From the NCBI GenBank assembly GCA_025617745.1, contig CM046870.1, positions 8,558,303-8,622,302 of the forward strand: a stretch of DNA of 64,000 nt. The letters run 5' to 3'. Below, piece by piece: positions 22,320 through 32,820 of this stretch (its first letter is position 1; the number at the start of each line of letters is the position of its first letter). The stretch is from Heliocidaris erythrogramma. Taxonomy: Eukaryota; Echinodermata; Echinoidea; Camarodonta; Echinometridae. The notes under the pieces are model-generated. The model did not search any database. It had not been told where the DNA came from and worked only from the letters and a program-made list of their open reading frames with translations. The position numbers and the translations under genes are program-made.

Positions 22320-22640
22320 CAGAGGACAAGAAACTGACAAGACAATACAAGACAAAACGGGACAAAACAAGACAGAAAGAAAGAAAAGGGAAAAAAGGTG
22401 AAAAAATAATAATAATAATAATGGTCACTTATATAGCGCTCATAATTATCCGTCACGCAGTGACGCTCATGGGGCTTAAGGGGAAAGAAGACAAACAAAC
22501 GTCAAGAAAAACAAGAAACTGACAAGATAATACAAGACAAAACAGGACAAAACTAGGACAGGACAACACAGGACAAAACAAGATAAAGAAAGAAAGAAAG
22601 AAAGAGGAAAAAAGGGGAAAGCAAGAAAAACAAGAGAGAA
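22320..22640. repeat. Degenerate GACAA-type repeat split by an ATT-tailed insertion
   Basis: AAGAAACTGACAAGA and ACAAGACAAAAC appear at both 22330-22375 and 22510-22555. Between them, 22406-22500 is a short piece with a (AAT)n end and GAGCGCTATATAAGTGACC on the minus strand, typical of a LINE/SINE 3' end. Confidence 0.6.
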
Positions 22641-23398
22641 CAAAGACAAAACTGCACTAAAAAGGGGGGAGAGTGACTTTAACTCATAGATGAATTGTAC
22701 TTTTGAAGTAAAAGTTTTTTAAACCCTCTACTGAAACTAAAGTGTGTGGCTTTATTTCTAATTGGATCCGGAAGAGAGTTCCACAGTTTTGACCCAGTAA
22801 ATATAAACGTTTTATTTGAAATCAATGTTCTCGTCCTTGGTAGATGAAAAAGCCCGGCAGACCTAGTAGGGTAATCATGAATATTGAGATTCTTTAAAAA
22901 AATATTGAATAAAATATACTGGGCAATTCGTTTCTATTCAGATTATACATAAATATTCCAAGGTTATAACTATATAAATCGCTTATCTTTAGTATCTTAT
23001 GTTTATGAAAGAGTGCATCGATGTGCGCTCGGTAGTCCGAATGACATATAACACGCAGCGCTTTTTTCTGTAAAAGTAAAACTCTATTTAATTGATAGTC
23101 GGCACAACAGTACTGCCCCATGCTACTATACCATAGTTTAAATGTGGAAGGATCAGTGTGGAATACAGATTTAAGAGTATACGGGTTGGGAAGTAAAATT
23201 TAACCTTGTTTATTATACCAATATTTCTAGAAACGACTTTACAAATGTTATCTATGTGATCTTTCCATGATAGCTTATCGTCAATGGTGATTCCCAGAAA
23301 TTTAGTGTTTGAAACCCTTTTTATATTTGTATGATCAAAAACTACATTACCTGGAAGCTCATTTATGATATTACTAAAAAAAACCATGCAGTAGGTCT
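22406..23398 (-). pseudogene. 5'-truncated APE-type LINE (reverse transcriptase C-terminal part)
   Basis: Two minus-strand frames (23387-23088 and 23121-22894, joined by a frameshift) carry the thumb and connection part of a non-LTR reverse transcriptase. Key phrases are NTKFLGITIDDKLSWKDHI, LNLYSTLILPHLNYGIVAWG and VLLLQKKALRVI. The frame continues in pieces to GSKLWNSLPDPIRN and FKKLLLQKYNS near 22690-22860. The catalytic YADD region, endonuclease and ORF1 are absent, so it is a dead 5'-truncated copy. The truncation point at about 23398 abuts the TTAA-element fragment. It resembles, but is clearly diverged from, the LINE at 43.2-46.5 kb (CR1/Jockey-like group; exact clade uncertain). Confidence 0.8.
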
Positions 23399-24059
23399 TT
23401 TTTCACTTATTTCTCTTACTTGACTAGCGTCAGTCTTAATGTTAGTCTGTTGCCTCACTCTTAACTTCGTGTATGGTATTATTTTGATGAAAAATGCAGC
23501 GTTAAAAAATAAAGGAATCAGTCAATTGTAAACAAAATAAGACGCCATTGTATTTTCAGCTGCTTGCACCGGGGCATGTTCGGCGTTTCAAGAGGGAACG
23601 AATACCATCCGTGCTATTATTCGGAGGGCTTTTCAATTTGAAAGTGGGGTTTATTTCATTGATCATTGACCCTTCTCCTGTGTATTTACAATCAAACGGT
23701 TTTAGTTATCAGAATCAGTTTCACTGTCCCTTTTTAGAATGGTGTGAAATAAGGTCATGTTTAAATATACAAAACTCTTTATAATTTGATAAATAATTGC
23801 ATTGCAATTACGTTCATTCATTATAGGACATCGTCTGCTTAAGCAGGATTGGTCCCTAGTGTGACGACATCAAAACATCGCTATATTTCAGGAGAATCCT
23901 CGGATATTCCAGATGCTGAGAAGAGCTTTTATTTATGTTCTTTTTTATAATCATCAGATACGCAGTTGACATAAAACTTATACGATTGCCATCTGTAAGC
24001 TTCCCAGTTTCTAGTGATACATTAATTGCCATATTTGTGATTTTCTTTGGATAGCTACT
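23399..24059 (+). mobile_element. Half of a TTAA-flanked element (partner at 41310-42240)
   Basis: About 650 bp match the reverse complement of 41326-41966 with few differences; a 145-bp sample shows only two or three. The right end CTACT is followed by TTAA at 24060-24063, matching the CTACT-TTAA end of the 41310-42240 element. The left end is internal to the element and adjoins the LINE truncation point, so only one arm is present. A CTGCTTAAGCAG palindrome occurs at about 23837. Confidence 0.75.
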
Positions 24060-24485
24060 TTAATTCCTTCACTTGTGACAGAATGGATAACCAGAAAAAA
24101 ACAGGTCAATTAGACCTAAAGTAACAGCACAAAATGGTTGCTCCATTCAGTTTTTAAAAATGAAGGAAAGATTTCCATGTTTTCCTTTTTCAAAAAAACC
24201 TCTTACCAAACTATTGCAAATGGGTTAACAACTGTTGACTGGTAGAGTTAACTGGTTAACAATAGTTAACCGGTTAACAACCGTTAACACCTATTAACTG
24301 GTAGAATTAACAACCTGAATCCTAATTTCATTATCAGTATATAAATCCTGTATCAGTATTCACACCAGCATTAATCTTATGAAGTGTGAAAGCACTGTAC
24401 CATCGTGAGACGTAAGACTTCACCGTAAACCTTCTGTGACATAATTAAAGTTACTTTACACAATTAGAGTTACTTTAGGGGGTTT
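24060..24485 (+). repeat. Diverged direct repeat (copy A) with GGTTAAC-rich patch
   Basis: TTCCTTCACTTGTGACAGAA and following blocks (AACCAGA, AGCACAAA.TGGTTG, TTAACAACCTGA.TCC) recur at 25690-26070. Bases 24236-24310 are dense in GTTAAC and GGTTAAC palindromes. No gene is seen. Confidence 0.55.
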
Positions 24486-24723
24486 AAACCCCCCCCCCCC
24501 TTGGGCTGCCAAGTAAAAATTTAATGTGCATAGAAAAACGCCATCATAATATGTCCAGACCCACACAGTATGTTCCTATATCACAGGACTGCTTTTTATG
24601 GTCTCCATTGCGTTAGTAGATGCCAGGAAAACATCACTTACGGGGTTCAAAATAGCGAAAAAAAATCGGCTCGCGGACATCGCTTCGCGGCTTGTGGACG
24701 ATGCTCTGCATGGTCGTTGGATC

Positions 24724-25061
24724 CATTGGCGGATCCGGGGGGGGGGGGGGAGCACTTCCGGCCCGTGCCCCCCCCCCCCCCCTTTGGAAGAAAAGTATGC
24801 ATTTTGACCATAGACGACCCGCCATTTTGTCGATTGTGCCCCCCTCCTTTTAGAAAGAAGACCTTTTGGTTTTGTTTTGTTTTTGTTTTTTTGCTTGTCA
24901 AGGAATTATGGATGGAAACTGGACCCCCCAACCCCCCCCCCCCCCTCCCCCACTGAGCGAATTTTGGAGAAGCTGGAGAGACCAACAAAATACGGGTCTA
25001 CCTTTTCCAAAAGTTGACAAACCTTCTTTCTGGATCTGCCCCTGCATTGGGTCCGCCCCTG
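24724..25061 (+). mobile_element. hAT-like MITE with poly-G/poly-C interior
   Basis: It starts CATTGGCGGATCCGG with a G-run and ends near GGGTCCGCCCCTG. The interior phrases CTTTTCCAAAAGTTGACAAAC, AACTGGACCCCC and CCCCACTGAGCGA are shared with 62681-62928, so both belong to one family. Long G/C runs sit just inside the ends. Open frames across it are unrelated to known proteins. Confidence 0.65.
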
Positions 25062-25119
25062 TGATTAGATGTACTCAGTATGCGTTCTTTGAAATAAATT
25101 CTAATTAAATTAATTGTAA

Positions 25120-25690
25120 ATACATGAGTTAAACCCCTCCTTTGAACATGCAGGGATTCCCTTTATTGACCGAGTGAGAAAAAAAATATTTCCACGCCTG
25201 CAGTAACAACAGCATTCAAATCTAAAATTTGTCACGCCTGCAGTAACAGCAGCATTCAAAAATTAAAACGCTTGCAGTAACAACAGCATTCAAAAATTAA
25301 AATTTGTCACAGAGTGACTGTGGAGAGAAGGGATTAATTTCAAGAAAAAGCTTCAATCTCAAAAATGACCATATACCGTTTGAAGGGAAGAATTGTCAAG
25401 GGAGGAATTCCCCCCCCCCCCCCCTTTAAAAGAAAAACTTTCGCCAGACCATTGTATAAACAAGTTAATAACTCTTAACTGGTTTACACGTAATAGGAAA
25501 AGAAACCTGCATTGGAGCACAACAGTAAATATATATTAATAATCCATTCTTAATTATATATGCAGGGATTTCCTATGTTAACCGGGTGTTAAATAACTCT
25601 ACGCCTGAAGTAACAACAACATCCAAAAATTAACATTTACAGTGACTGTAAAGTGAAAGATTTTATCTCTTTCTCATAAAGAAGCTTCGT
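25120..25690 (+). repeat. Locally duplicated repeat with a CAGTAACAACAGCATTCAAA minisatellite
   Basis: ATGCAGGGATTCCCTTTATTGACCG near 25147 recurs as ATGCAGGGATTTCC..TTAACCGG near 25561. The motif CAGTAACARCAGCATTCAAA is repeated three times at 25200-25300 and once, diverged, at 25607. Confidence 0.6.
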
Positions 25691-26070
25691 CTCAATTCCT
25701 TTACTTGTGACAGAATGGGTAACCAGACAAACCAGGCCAATAAAACCAGCAAAACAATTAAGTAAAAGCACAAATTGGTTGTTACATTCTGACCATGTTC
25801 AATTAACCCGTTGACTACTGAATTCTGTAATTCCCATAGGTTTAATACAGGGATGACCCGGTTCCCGTAGGCAATGGGTTAATAGAGCAAAAGGAAAAAA
25901 TGCAAAAGAAATTTCTTCATGTTTTTAAAGGCATTTTACCTAACTCCTATAAACAAGTTAGCTGTTCGTCTTGGAGTTAACAACCTGATTCCATACTTCC
26001 ATCACTCCTGATTCCTATATTCGTTTTCGTTCCAGCTTTAATCCTATAACGCGTGGAATGACATTACTTT
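25690..26070 (+). repeat. Diverged direct repeat (copy B)
   Basis: It matches 24060-24480 in order (TTCCTTTACTTGTGACAGAA, GGTAACCAGA, AAGCACAAATTGGTTG, GTTAACAACCTGATTCC). The nature of the unit is unknown. Confidence 0.55.
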
Positions 26071-26516
26071 ATGAGCCTTAAGCAATATACACAAAAAACA
26101 AGAATAAAAACAGCTTTGGAACACAAGGTACATGTCTCTCTTTTTATGAGCTTCAATAGTTTAAAACAATCATGAGGTATAAATCGACATCATTCCTCTT
26201 TTAAAAATTAACAATCCTTTCTTAATTGTATCATCAACATAATATTGTAATCCGTACTAAGTCGTACTAACCCTTATCTTACGCGTGACGACTATTTAAA
26301 TTGTGAGTACTCTGTATGACTTCTTGGAAATAACTGAAGTTATTACAGTGTATATTTGTGAACAGTACATCAACAGCAGGAAAAATGAAAACAAGCTAGC
26401 AGCTTTAGAATAAACGGAAGGCTAGATTTCATTTTCCTGGTGAACTTTCCTCACTATGAACTATCATAAAATGGCTCGAAATTCAGCATAATTTCTCTTA
26501 GGTCAAGAACTGGTTC
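26071..26516. other. No recognisable feature
   Basis: AT-rich sequence downstream of the minus-strand ORF1 pseudogene. No ORF2 domain can be seen here. Confidence 0.45.
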
Positions 26517-27426
26517 TCATTCATTTTTCCATTCCATCCACTTAGCCGGGGGTTCGCCATTGTTGGGTCGTTTCCTCGTTAGCAAGACAACTTTAGTCCC
26601 AACCACTCTAATGGTTGTGGCGAGGTGTTGAGTCTTGCGAATAGTGTAAGCTGTGGCTGCAAGTCGACCTCTCTCTCGTTTCATACTTCGTGGAAGGTCG
26701 GTACGAATAGCGATACGCCGCAGTGGTGATCGTGATTCGTCGTCATGACTTTCCCTCGCGCGATGTGGTTGCTCGAGGGCATGAAGAAGCTTGTCGCGAT
26801 CACTCATCTTAGCAAAGCGCACAATAATAGGAGGCGGTTGGTTGCTAGGCCCCGGCGTATCGTTGCTGCGCGAAGCTGGGAGACGGTGAGCATTCACCAA
26901 TGGAGTTTTTGTAGCCTCGTCATGTGACGGATTCAGGAAAGCATGAATACCGGAGTTAGAGCCGCGTACACGTTTTCGTTGGGTGTAGGGCTTCATACAC
27001 CAGTAGATTTTGCTTCCTATTATGAATTTCAAGCTTCAGAAGCTTCTCTTGTAAATCTTTCTCCATATTTTTGATTTTTTCACTCAAATCGGGCATCTTT
27101 ACAGTTTCTATATCATTTATGCGGTCTGACGCGTCGGTGAGACTAGCGCCCATATCAACAACAGATGATTTAACTGTAGCCAATTCATGTTTAAATCCAG
27201 AAATTTCAAGCAGAATATGATCAAATCTCTCCTTAATCTGATTATTCAAGGTAGCAATCATACCTCTCATTTCCGCCATAAAATTCTTTAGTTGCAAGGC
27301 GACAGGTGGGTCTGCGTGCTGCTTTGTCGTAGACGGGCTTGGATCGGCGTTTGTGGGAGGTGGCGAGTCGTTGACTAGGGTCTTAGCCGAGCTATCACTA
27401 CCGCCTGTCACGCCCACTTCCTTCAA
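26517..27426 (-). pseudogene. L1-type retrotransposon ORF1 (RNA-binding protein), frameshifted
   Basis: The first part (27426-26956) has a Pro/Ser-rich head and then a long heptad-like coiled coil from about residue 45, containing MSEKIKNME-like repeats and ending in IHNRKQNLLVY. That phrase is typical of L1-type ORF1 proteins before the RRM domain. A frameshift between 26956 and 27032 moves to a second frame (to 26517) with PPIIVRFAKMSDRDKLL, then RTDLPRSMKRERGRL and TAYTIRKTQHL, matching the C-terminal RNA-binding domain. ORF1 proteins coat LINE RNA as trimers. No endonuclease or RT is visible downstream, so only this fragment remains. The family is inferred from these motifs. Confidence 0.75.
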
Positions 27427-27429
27427 GTT

Positions 27430-27850
27430 GCGGTTTTCCAGTTTGTTTGTTCGATTTACTTTCCTTAATTAGTATAGTAGCTTTTACTCCTCGCCCCCTG
27501 GGAAGTCATAATTACATCCAACTGGAAATAATTCACGAAGAAGCTGAAAAATGCGTCGTTTTAGTATGTGTTTCTAAGCTATAGCTGTCAATATGTGACT
27601 CCTATCCAAACAGCGCCATCTCCAAAAATCCTCAGCCTCCGCAGCACCCCCTCAAAAATTCCCTTGGTCCTGCAGCACCTGCAGCATCTCATCTCCCAGA
27701 GGCTTGCTCAGCCATTCACTCGGAGTCTCAGTCTGTAAACCATAAACGGCGACCAAGGAGTGGGGTGTTCAACCTATAGTAAGGTTATTTGTATGGATTT
27801 TTGTTTATTTTTAAATCTAAAAATATCACTCTTTCGTTGCATTGGGAGCT
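27430..27850. other. Upstream flank of the ORF1 pseudogene
   Basis: This could be 5' untranslated sequence of the LINE. It contains a CCTGCAGCACCTGCAGCATC stretch near 27668. No gene is seen. Confidence 0.4.
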
Positions 27851-28180
27851 TTGGCAAGAACTTTTCACGCTTTTTTTTTGTTTTGCTTTCTTTTTGTTTT
27901 GTTCAAGCGGACCCTTGCCAGCAACCCTATACCTGTGTATAGGGGGCCTGTGTATCATGGATTTTCTATGATATCTTTCAACTTAATTCAATTCAATCCA
28001 ATTTATTCCCATTTCCAGCAAAAACAATTCCTATTATCATTTAAAAAAATTAAACATAGAAACATATAAATTGTACAACAAAATGATACACTTGCATGAT
28101 TTGAGTTCTAGAACTAGCTTTGAATTTATCATGTCTACAATTAATTAATGTTTAACTTTTTCTTAACTTGCGTGCACAAA
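27850..28180 (-). repeat. Inverted partner of 19385-19725
   Basis: The segment includes a minus-strand LINE 3' tail (AATTCAATTCAATCCAATTT, about 27980-28000) and the shared CCCTATACCTGTGTATAGGG / AAGCGGACCCTTGCCAGC flank. Orientation is opposite to the 19.4-kb copy. Confidence 0.75.
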
Positions 28181-28785
28181 CAAATTTCTCACGGAATTAG
28201 TGTCACTTTTATTTTATTGCACTATAGGCCTTATCACCCCTCCCTATACCCATCACCACCACCAACACCACCACCACCACCCGAACAAAAATAGACTAAA
28301 TGTTTGGTTCACGGGTCGCGGAAGCGGGGCCCGGGGGGCTGCAGACCCCCACAATTTTGCCCAATAACCCCCCACCCACACTCACCCCCCAATATTAAAC
28401 AAAAAATATGTATAGAATTTTTAAATGCTTATTTCATAGGCTTGCGAAACCATGAATTTACAATTAGAAAGGAGAAAATTGGAGGTTATGCGGTTGTGAC
28501 TGAGATTTTATTTCAGGTCTACTGGTATTGAAGTAAGTATACTTGATAGATAAAATGTGAAGTAATAAGACCAATTAGAAGGAGAGGGTGCGTGAGGAGT
28601 TTAATCATTCCCAACCTCCCCTTTCGCCATTTATTTCAACCCCCCCCCCCCCCTCCAGTGGCTGCACCAAATCGTAGAGAGAATAATATTTTATATTTAT
28701 AGGTTTTGGAAAATGGTCATAATAATGTCATAGAGATCAGATTTAATGCCGGGGAGACCACCACCGGTTATGTCTCATGGACAAT
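28181..28785. other. Intergenic with C-runs
   Basis: CACCAC repeats are near 28253-28280 and a C-run near 28639-28653. No gene is seen. Confidence 0.5.
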
Positions 28786-29237
28786 CAGTGGCGTAGCCAG
28801 GATTTTCAATAGGGGGTGGGGGCAGACGTGACGGATCCAACCGCGTTGCCAGGATTTCATTTTAGGGGGCGGGTTTAGGGGGTGGGTTTGGGGGGGGGGG
28901 GAGTTTTCCTCCCACGCGAAGCGCGAAAGCACTGACGTTTTATAGCAAATTTTAGAGAAAGATATCTGCTCGTAGCACCCTTTTTTAAGCGGAAAGTTAG
29001 TTCGGCGCCCGGACTGCTTTTCAGTTATATGAACGCAATACTGCTTTTTCCCCGTCCTGCGCGAAGCACGAAAGCTCTGACGTTTTATAGCAAATGTGAG
29101 AGAAAGATAACGACTCGTAGCACCTTTTTTAGGCGGAAAGTTAGTTCGACGCCCGGACTGCTTTTCAATTATTTGGACGCAATACTGAGCTGTATGTAAC
29201 AGGGGTAGATGCAGGGGGGGGGGGGGGGGGGGGGGGG
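28786..29237 (+). mobile_element. hAT-like element end with internal tandem duplication
   Basis: It starts CAGTGGCGTAGCCAGG, the same type of end as at 19979 and 50802. Inside, a unit of about 140 bp starting near GCGCGAAAGCACTGACGTTT is duplicated (about 28914-29055 and 29058-29190). A 24-G tract lies at 29214-29237. The right terminus is not recognisable. A long minus-strand open frame here is an artefact of the duplication. Confidence 0.55.
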
Positions 29238-30326
29238 TTCCACACGACTTTAGCCAATGTCGTGTGCGTTGTACACTGGTTTTTTGCCGTTTGTCGTATA
29301 GCATGTCGTGTTGTCGTGTGTCGTGTTCGGTGTGAATCCGCCTTTAACCTTGCTTGGGGCGCACACCTGTAATTATTTCCCCATAGGCTCATGTCTTAAT
29401 ATGAGAAATCAACAATCGTGAAAAATAAGTGCTAGCAATGGCGCCATTCAAACTCGTGTCTTGACGAGTTTATACAATTTCCTTGACTTCCTGAAAATAT
29501 GAAGGGGTGATTTTCACCATTTTTCTCTCTATGTACAGGGACTGCAAATTAGACTACCCACAAACCTAGTCTAAGCTAATACAGTGGTTATGAGGTTTCT
29601 TGGGTTGCTAATAAAGTCCCCATAAAGTGCCACTGGGACCAACTCCTGCTCTCTCATGGGACTGATCTAAACCAGTAATCGTCTCTGTCTAAGCACATGT
29701 AGAAAAATGTGTTGAATATGCATGTAATATCGTGATTTTTTTAAAGAGTGATGTCATCTTTAGTACGGGTAGAATAGGAATTACCCAAAATGAATGTATC
29801 TAATTACATGCGTGCGGCCTTCAGCATCAACCTGGGTCTGTCTGTCAAATTATGCCTGTAATATATCTGCCCCAACTTCGATCTGCTTTTTAATTCAGCA
29901 AGTGATTTACGCGGATAAAGTACAGGTCTCAATGAGACAACCCCCGCGGGTGCCCGTAAACGTTCATGCCTCTTATTTGTGAAAATTCGGCTCCAGGGAG
30001 TCCAATTTATGTAAGCATGCAATTACTTTCTAATTGAACTTTGAACATTTTTTTGTTTGTTTTGTTTTGTTTGTTTGTTTGTTCATGTTGTTTTTTCGGG
30101 GGGGGGGGGGGGACTGTTTCTTACTTGAACTTAATTCTTTCTGTGCTACAATTTCTTTTATGTGGGGGGTTGATGTTCGAGGAGACAGGGTGAAGGGGAG
30201 GAACATGTAACTGTTAAATGTAAAAAAAAAATTAAAGAAATGGAGGGGATTTCTGCCACTTCATATTTTAGGACTCTTTATTTCAATTTAATTTATTTCT
30301 ACTTTTACTTATATCATGGAAGCATA
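29238..30326. other. No recognisable gene
   Basis: Mixed sequence with a TTTGTTTG run near 30050 and a G-run at about 30099-30112. I see no coding or repeat structure. Confidence 0.5.
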
Positions 30327-30439
30327 TACACTGTAAAAACTGAAGTGCTACTTTTTCGGGGCATGTATAGTGATTGCGCCTGAAATGCTGTTTTAGCACT
30401 TGTAGTGTGCTAATTTACCAGCAAAAAAAATGTGGCCGT

Positions 30440-30498
30440 GGCGAGCCTCGAACCAGGTTCCGCTGATTGAGAGGCGCTGACTTTACCGATAGACTAAC
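30440..30498 (-). repeat. tRNA-like module (left of pair)
   Basis: On the minus strand it reads GTTAGTCTATCGGTAAAG to CCTGGTTCGAGGCTCGCC, with CTC in the anticodon-like loop. It is nearly identical to 10108-10166. Confidence 0.6.
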
Positions 30499-30611
30499 AA
30501 ATGCTTCTTGCAATCCAGTTTAGTCATGGGAGTCAAGTAGATAACATGAACTATGTGGTGTCGTAAATTCACTATGTAACAATATGATCTGCTCTAAATC
30601 GTACGATGTGA

Positions 30612-30670
30612 GTTAGTCTAGCGGTAATGCCAGTAATTCTCGATCAGCGGACCCTGGTTCGAGGCTCGCC
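30612..30670 (+). repeat. tRNA-like module (right of pair)
   Basis: It reads GTTAGTCTAGCGGTAATGCC to CCTGGTTCGAGGCTCGCC. The A- and B-box-like motifs are well kept, the T-stem is not. Confidence 0.6.
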
Positions 30671-30797
30671 AAAATCACGATTTTTTAATGAATGTTTAGC
30701 AGTTTAAGCAGCCGGTCCAGCTCCCGTGAAAGTGCTGAAATAGCACGCTATGTGCATTCCAGTAGCACTCTGAGTGCAGTCCCTATATGCATGCCCT

Positions 30798-31350
30798 CGT
30801 TGCCTTGGGGATGGTAGGGTGTGGTACGAGAATGTGATATGCCAGAAAGTTCCTGTAAGCGGTGAAACAGATTGCTTTCAAACTCCCTGCCCTGGTCATG
30901 GTGGAGTCTTTTTGGAAATCCGTATTTGAGGCAGTAGTTGTTGAAGAGGATGTCTGCTGTCTTTCCCTCTTTGTTCCGAGTGGGGTAGGCCTGGGTGAAG
31001 CAGGTGAAATGATCAACCACCACTAAAATGTACTCATACCCTCCTTTGCTACACTCTAGGTGGACGAAGTCAATTGAAACCAACTCAAAGGGCTGTGTTG
31101 TTTCGATGGGGACTAGGGTAGCTCTGGTCACTCTCTGAGGTTTCTTCTGCTTTTAATTAGGCATGAGCATTGCTGGGTGATATACCGGGTCAGGTCCGTT
31201 TCCATGTTAGGCCAATAGAACCTTTCCCTTGCAAAGTGGAGCACTTTATCCGGACCCAGTTGTCCCATGTTCTTGTGAAGTTCTTCGTAGATTATTTGTT
31301 TGTATTTGGCAGGTAAGATGAGTTGCGATTACAAACTGGTCTTGCGATAG
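30798..31350 (-). pseudogene. gypsy integrase, truncated
   Basis: The N-terminal HHCC-type zinc domain is seen at about 31155-31345 (phrases ELHKNMGQLGPDKVLHFARE and FYWPNMETDL). The position usually occupied by the second His is Gln, and an in-frame stop lies near its start. The catalytic core follows in 31131-30798, with [12 protein letters not shown] (first Asp), [12 protein letters not shown] (second Asp) and TTPYHPQGN. The third acidic residue and everything after it are lost at the junction with the fold-back element. The family function is joining retrotransposon cDNA to the host genome; this copy cannot act. Confidence 0.85.
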
Positions 31351-31359
31351 AGAAGTCCG

Positions 31360-31628
31360 TTACGGCAGATGATTAACTTCTTCCATTCCCTGAGAATGTG
31401 GACAGCAGTTCGAGGAGGTGACTTTCTTTCTTGTTTGCTTGGTGGACTTCCAAGATTGAGTGCTTTTAGTACGTAAGAGATTGCAGGGTCCTCTTCTTGG
31501 GCTAATCTGATGTCTTCCTTGCGAAGCTTCCCTAGAGAGGACTGAGGTCCATCGGCTTATCACCTGCGGAGGCACTTACTGCATTTATCCACGAGATGTC
31601 ATGGTACTCAGTAGCTTTCACCCCTTGG
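31360..31628 (-). pseudogene. gypsy RNase H to integrase linker, broken
   Basis: The stretch separates RNase H from the integrase zinc domain. Frames are short and interrupted. It is assigned by position only. Confidence 0.6.
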
Positions 31629-32050
31629 TTAACAGCATAGATAGTGGAAGGAGAGATTTCCTCTGTGTAGTCTTGATAGTATATCGGCATCAATGTTCGC
31701 TCGACCTGGGCGGTACTTGACAGTGAATGAGAAATCAGCTAACTGGCCAAACCAGCGTAGACCTGTATCGTTGAGCTTGGCTGAAGTGAGGACGTATGTC
31801 AGTGGGCTGTTATCTGTGAATGGTGGAGAACAGTAGAGGTAGTCTCTGAACCGGTCACAGATAGCCCACTTCAAGGCGAGGAAATCCAGTTTCCCAGAGT
31901 GAAGGTGGTATTTCTTCTCGGCAGGTGTTAGGGTCCTCGAGGCATACGCGATCACTCTAAGCTTCTCATCCTGCTTCTGGCAGAGGACTGCTACAAGACC
32001 TTGATTGGACGCATCGGTAAGACAAATGGCTTCTCGAAGTCCGGATATGC
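31629..32050 (-). pseudogene. gypsy RNase H
   Basis: The frame 31955-31629 has VIAYASRTLTPAEKKYHLH, then KLDFLALKWAICDRFRDYL and FTVKYRPGRANIDADILSR. These are the conserved segments of the Ty3/gypsy RNase H domain, which degrades RNA in the RNA/DNA hybrid. The start of the domain (YPDFEKPFVL, near 32040) is in another frame, so at least one frameshift separates them. Confidence 0.85.
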
Positions 32051-32820
32051 CATAATTGGGGCCTGGGTTAGGTTGTCTATTAGACTATTGAGGATATCCT
32101 GGTGATCTTTAGTCCAGATGATAGGATGACTCGAAGGGAGAACATCCCCTTTCTTCTCCGGATTGGCTGCTGTTCTGGGGAGACGGAGAGAAAGGCATTT
32201 CGATGGCTTGAGTTTAATCCCTTTCTCTTTCATTTTTCGAAGTACCAGCCTCAGGTGTTAGACATGTTGGGCAAATGTCGAGTTAAATACTAGAACATCA
32301 TCAAGGTAGACGTGGCAGATGTCGCCGGTGAGCCCTTCAAGACAACCTTCCATACATCTTTGAAAGGCTGCTGGTGCATTGTTTAGACCAGAAGGGGATC
32401 CGGTTCCACTCATCGAGTACCCATGGCGTGACGAATGCAGTCATGTGCTTGCACTCCTCTGAATCCTTGGTGGTATGCCTTCCCTTGGTCAAGCGTAGTA
32501 AACCACTGGTTACCACCAAGGCTGTCGAGGACATCTTGTATGCGTGGAATGGGCTGTCTATCAGGACTAGTCTTTGCATTTTAATAGTGCTCGATAGTCG
32601 ACACAGTTAAACCTCAGTGTTCCATCTCGTTTCCTAACGCACACTACTGGAGAAGAATATGGGGATGATGACTTACGTATCCATTCTTTCTTCAGCAGGC
32701 CTTGAATGTACTCCTTCACTTCACGAAGGAGGGGGTGCGGGATTGACATGTATGTTTCCTGTACAGGAACTTCGTAAGAAAAGTTGATCTTCATCTGGAG
32801 GTCGCTAATCTCCCCAATAT
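32051..32820 (-). pseudogene. gypsy reverse transcriptase
   Basis: From right to left: [20 protein letters not shown] and [20 protein letters not shown] (32750-32610), a fingers/palm part in shifted frames (32579-32337), the catalytic YLDD at 32297-32308, then GIKLKPSKC and TQAPIMAYPDFEKPF (32230-32040). The catalytic motif itself is intact, but several frameshifts split the domain, so no functional enzyme can be made. Confidence 0.85.

Larger units (their letters stand above)
30327..30797 (+). mobile_element. Fold-back element with two divergent tRNA-like modules (copy 2)
   Basis: The left end TACACTGTAAAAACTGAAGT is intact. The right side ends at GCATGCCCTC (30797), about 45 bp short of the end predicted from copy 1, and passes directly into gypsy integrase sequence. 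The tRNA-like modules are at 30440-30498 (minus) and 30612-30670 (plus), pointing outward. The arms GTAGTGTGCTAA / TAGCACGCTA and GTGCTGAAATAGCAC are also present. Relative to copy 1 the element is reversed. Confidence 0.75.

Noticed and set aside
24570..24988. Overlapping frames of 113-128 residues with Pro/Gly runs
   Set aside because: They lie in a hAT-like MITE with G/C runs. The same MITE at 62.7 kb does not keep the frame.
28768..29304. 178-residue minus-strand frame
   Set aside because: It comes from a tandem duplication and poly-C translation (Pro runs). No protein family is recognised.
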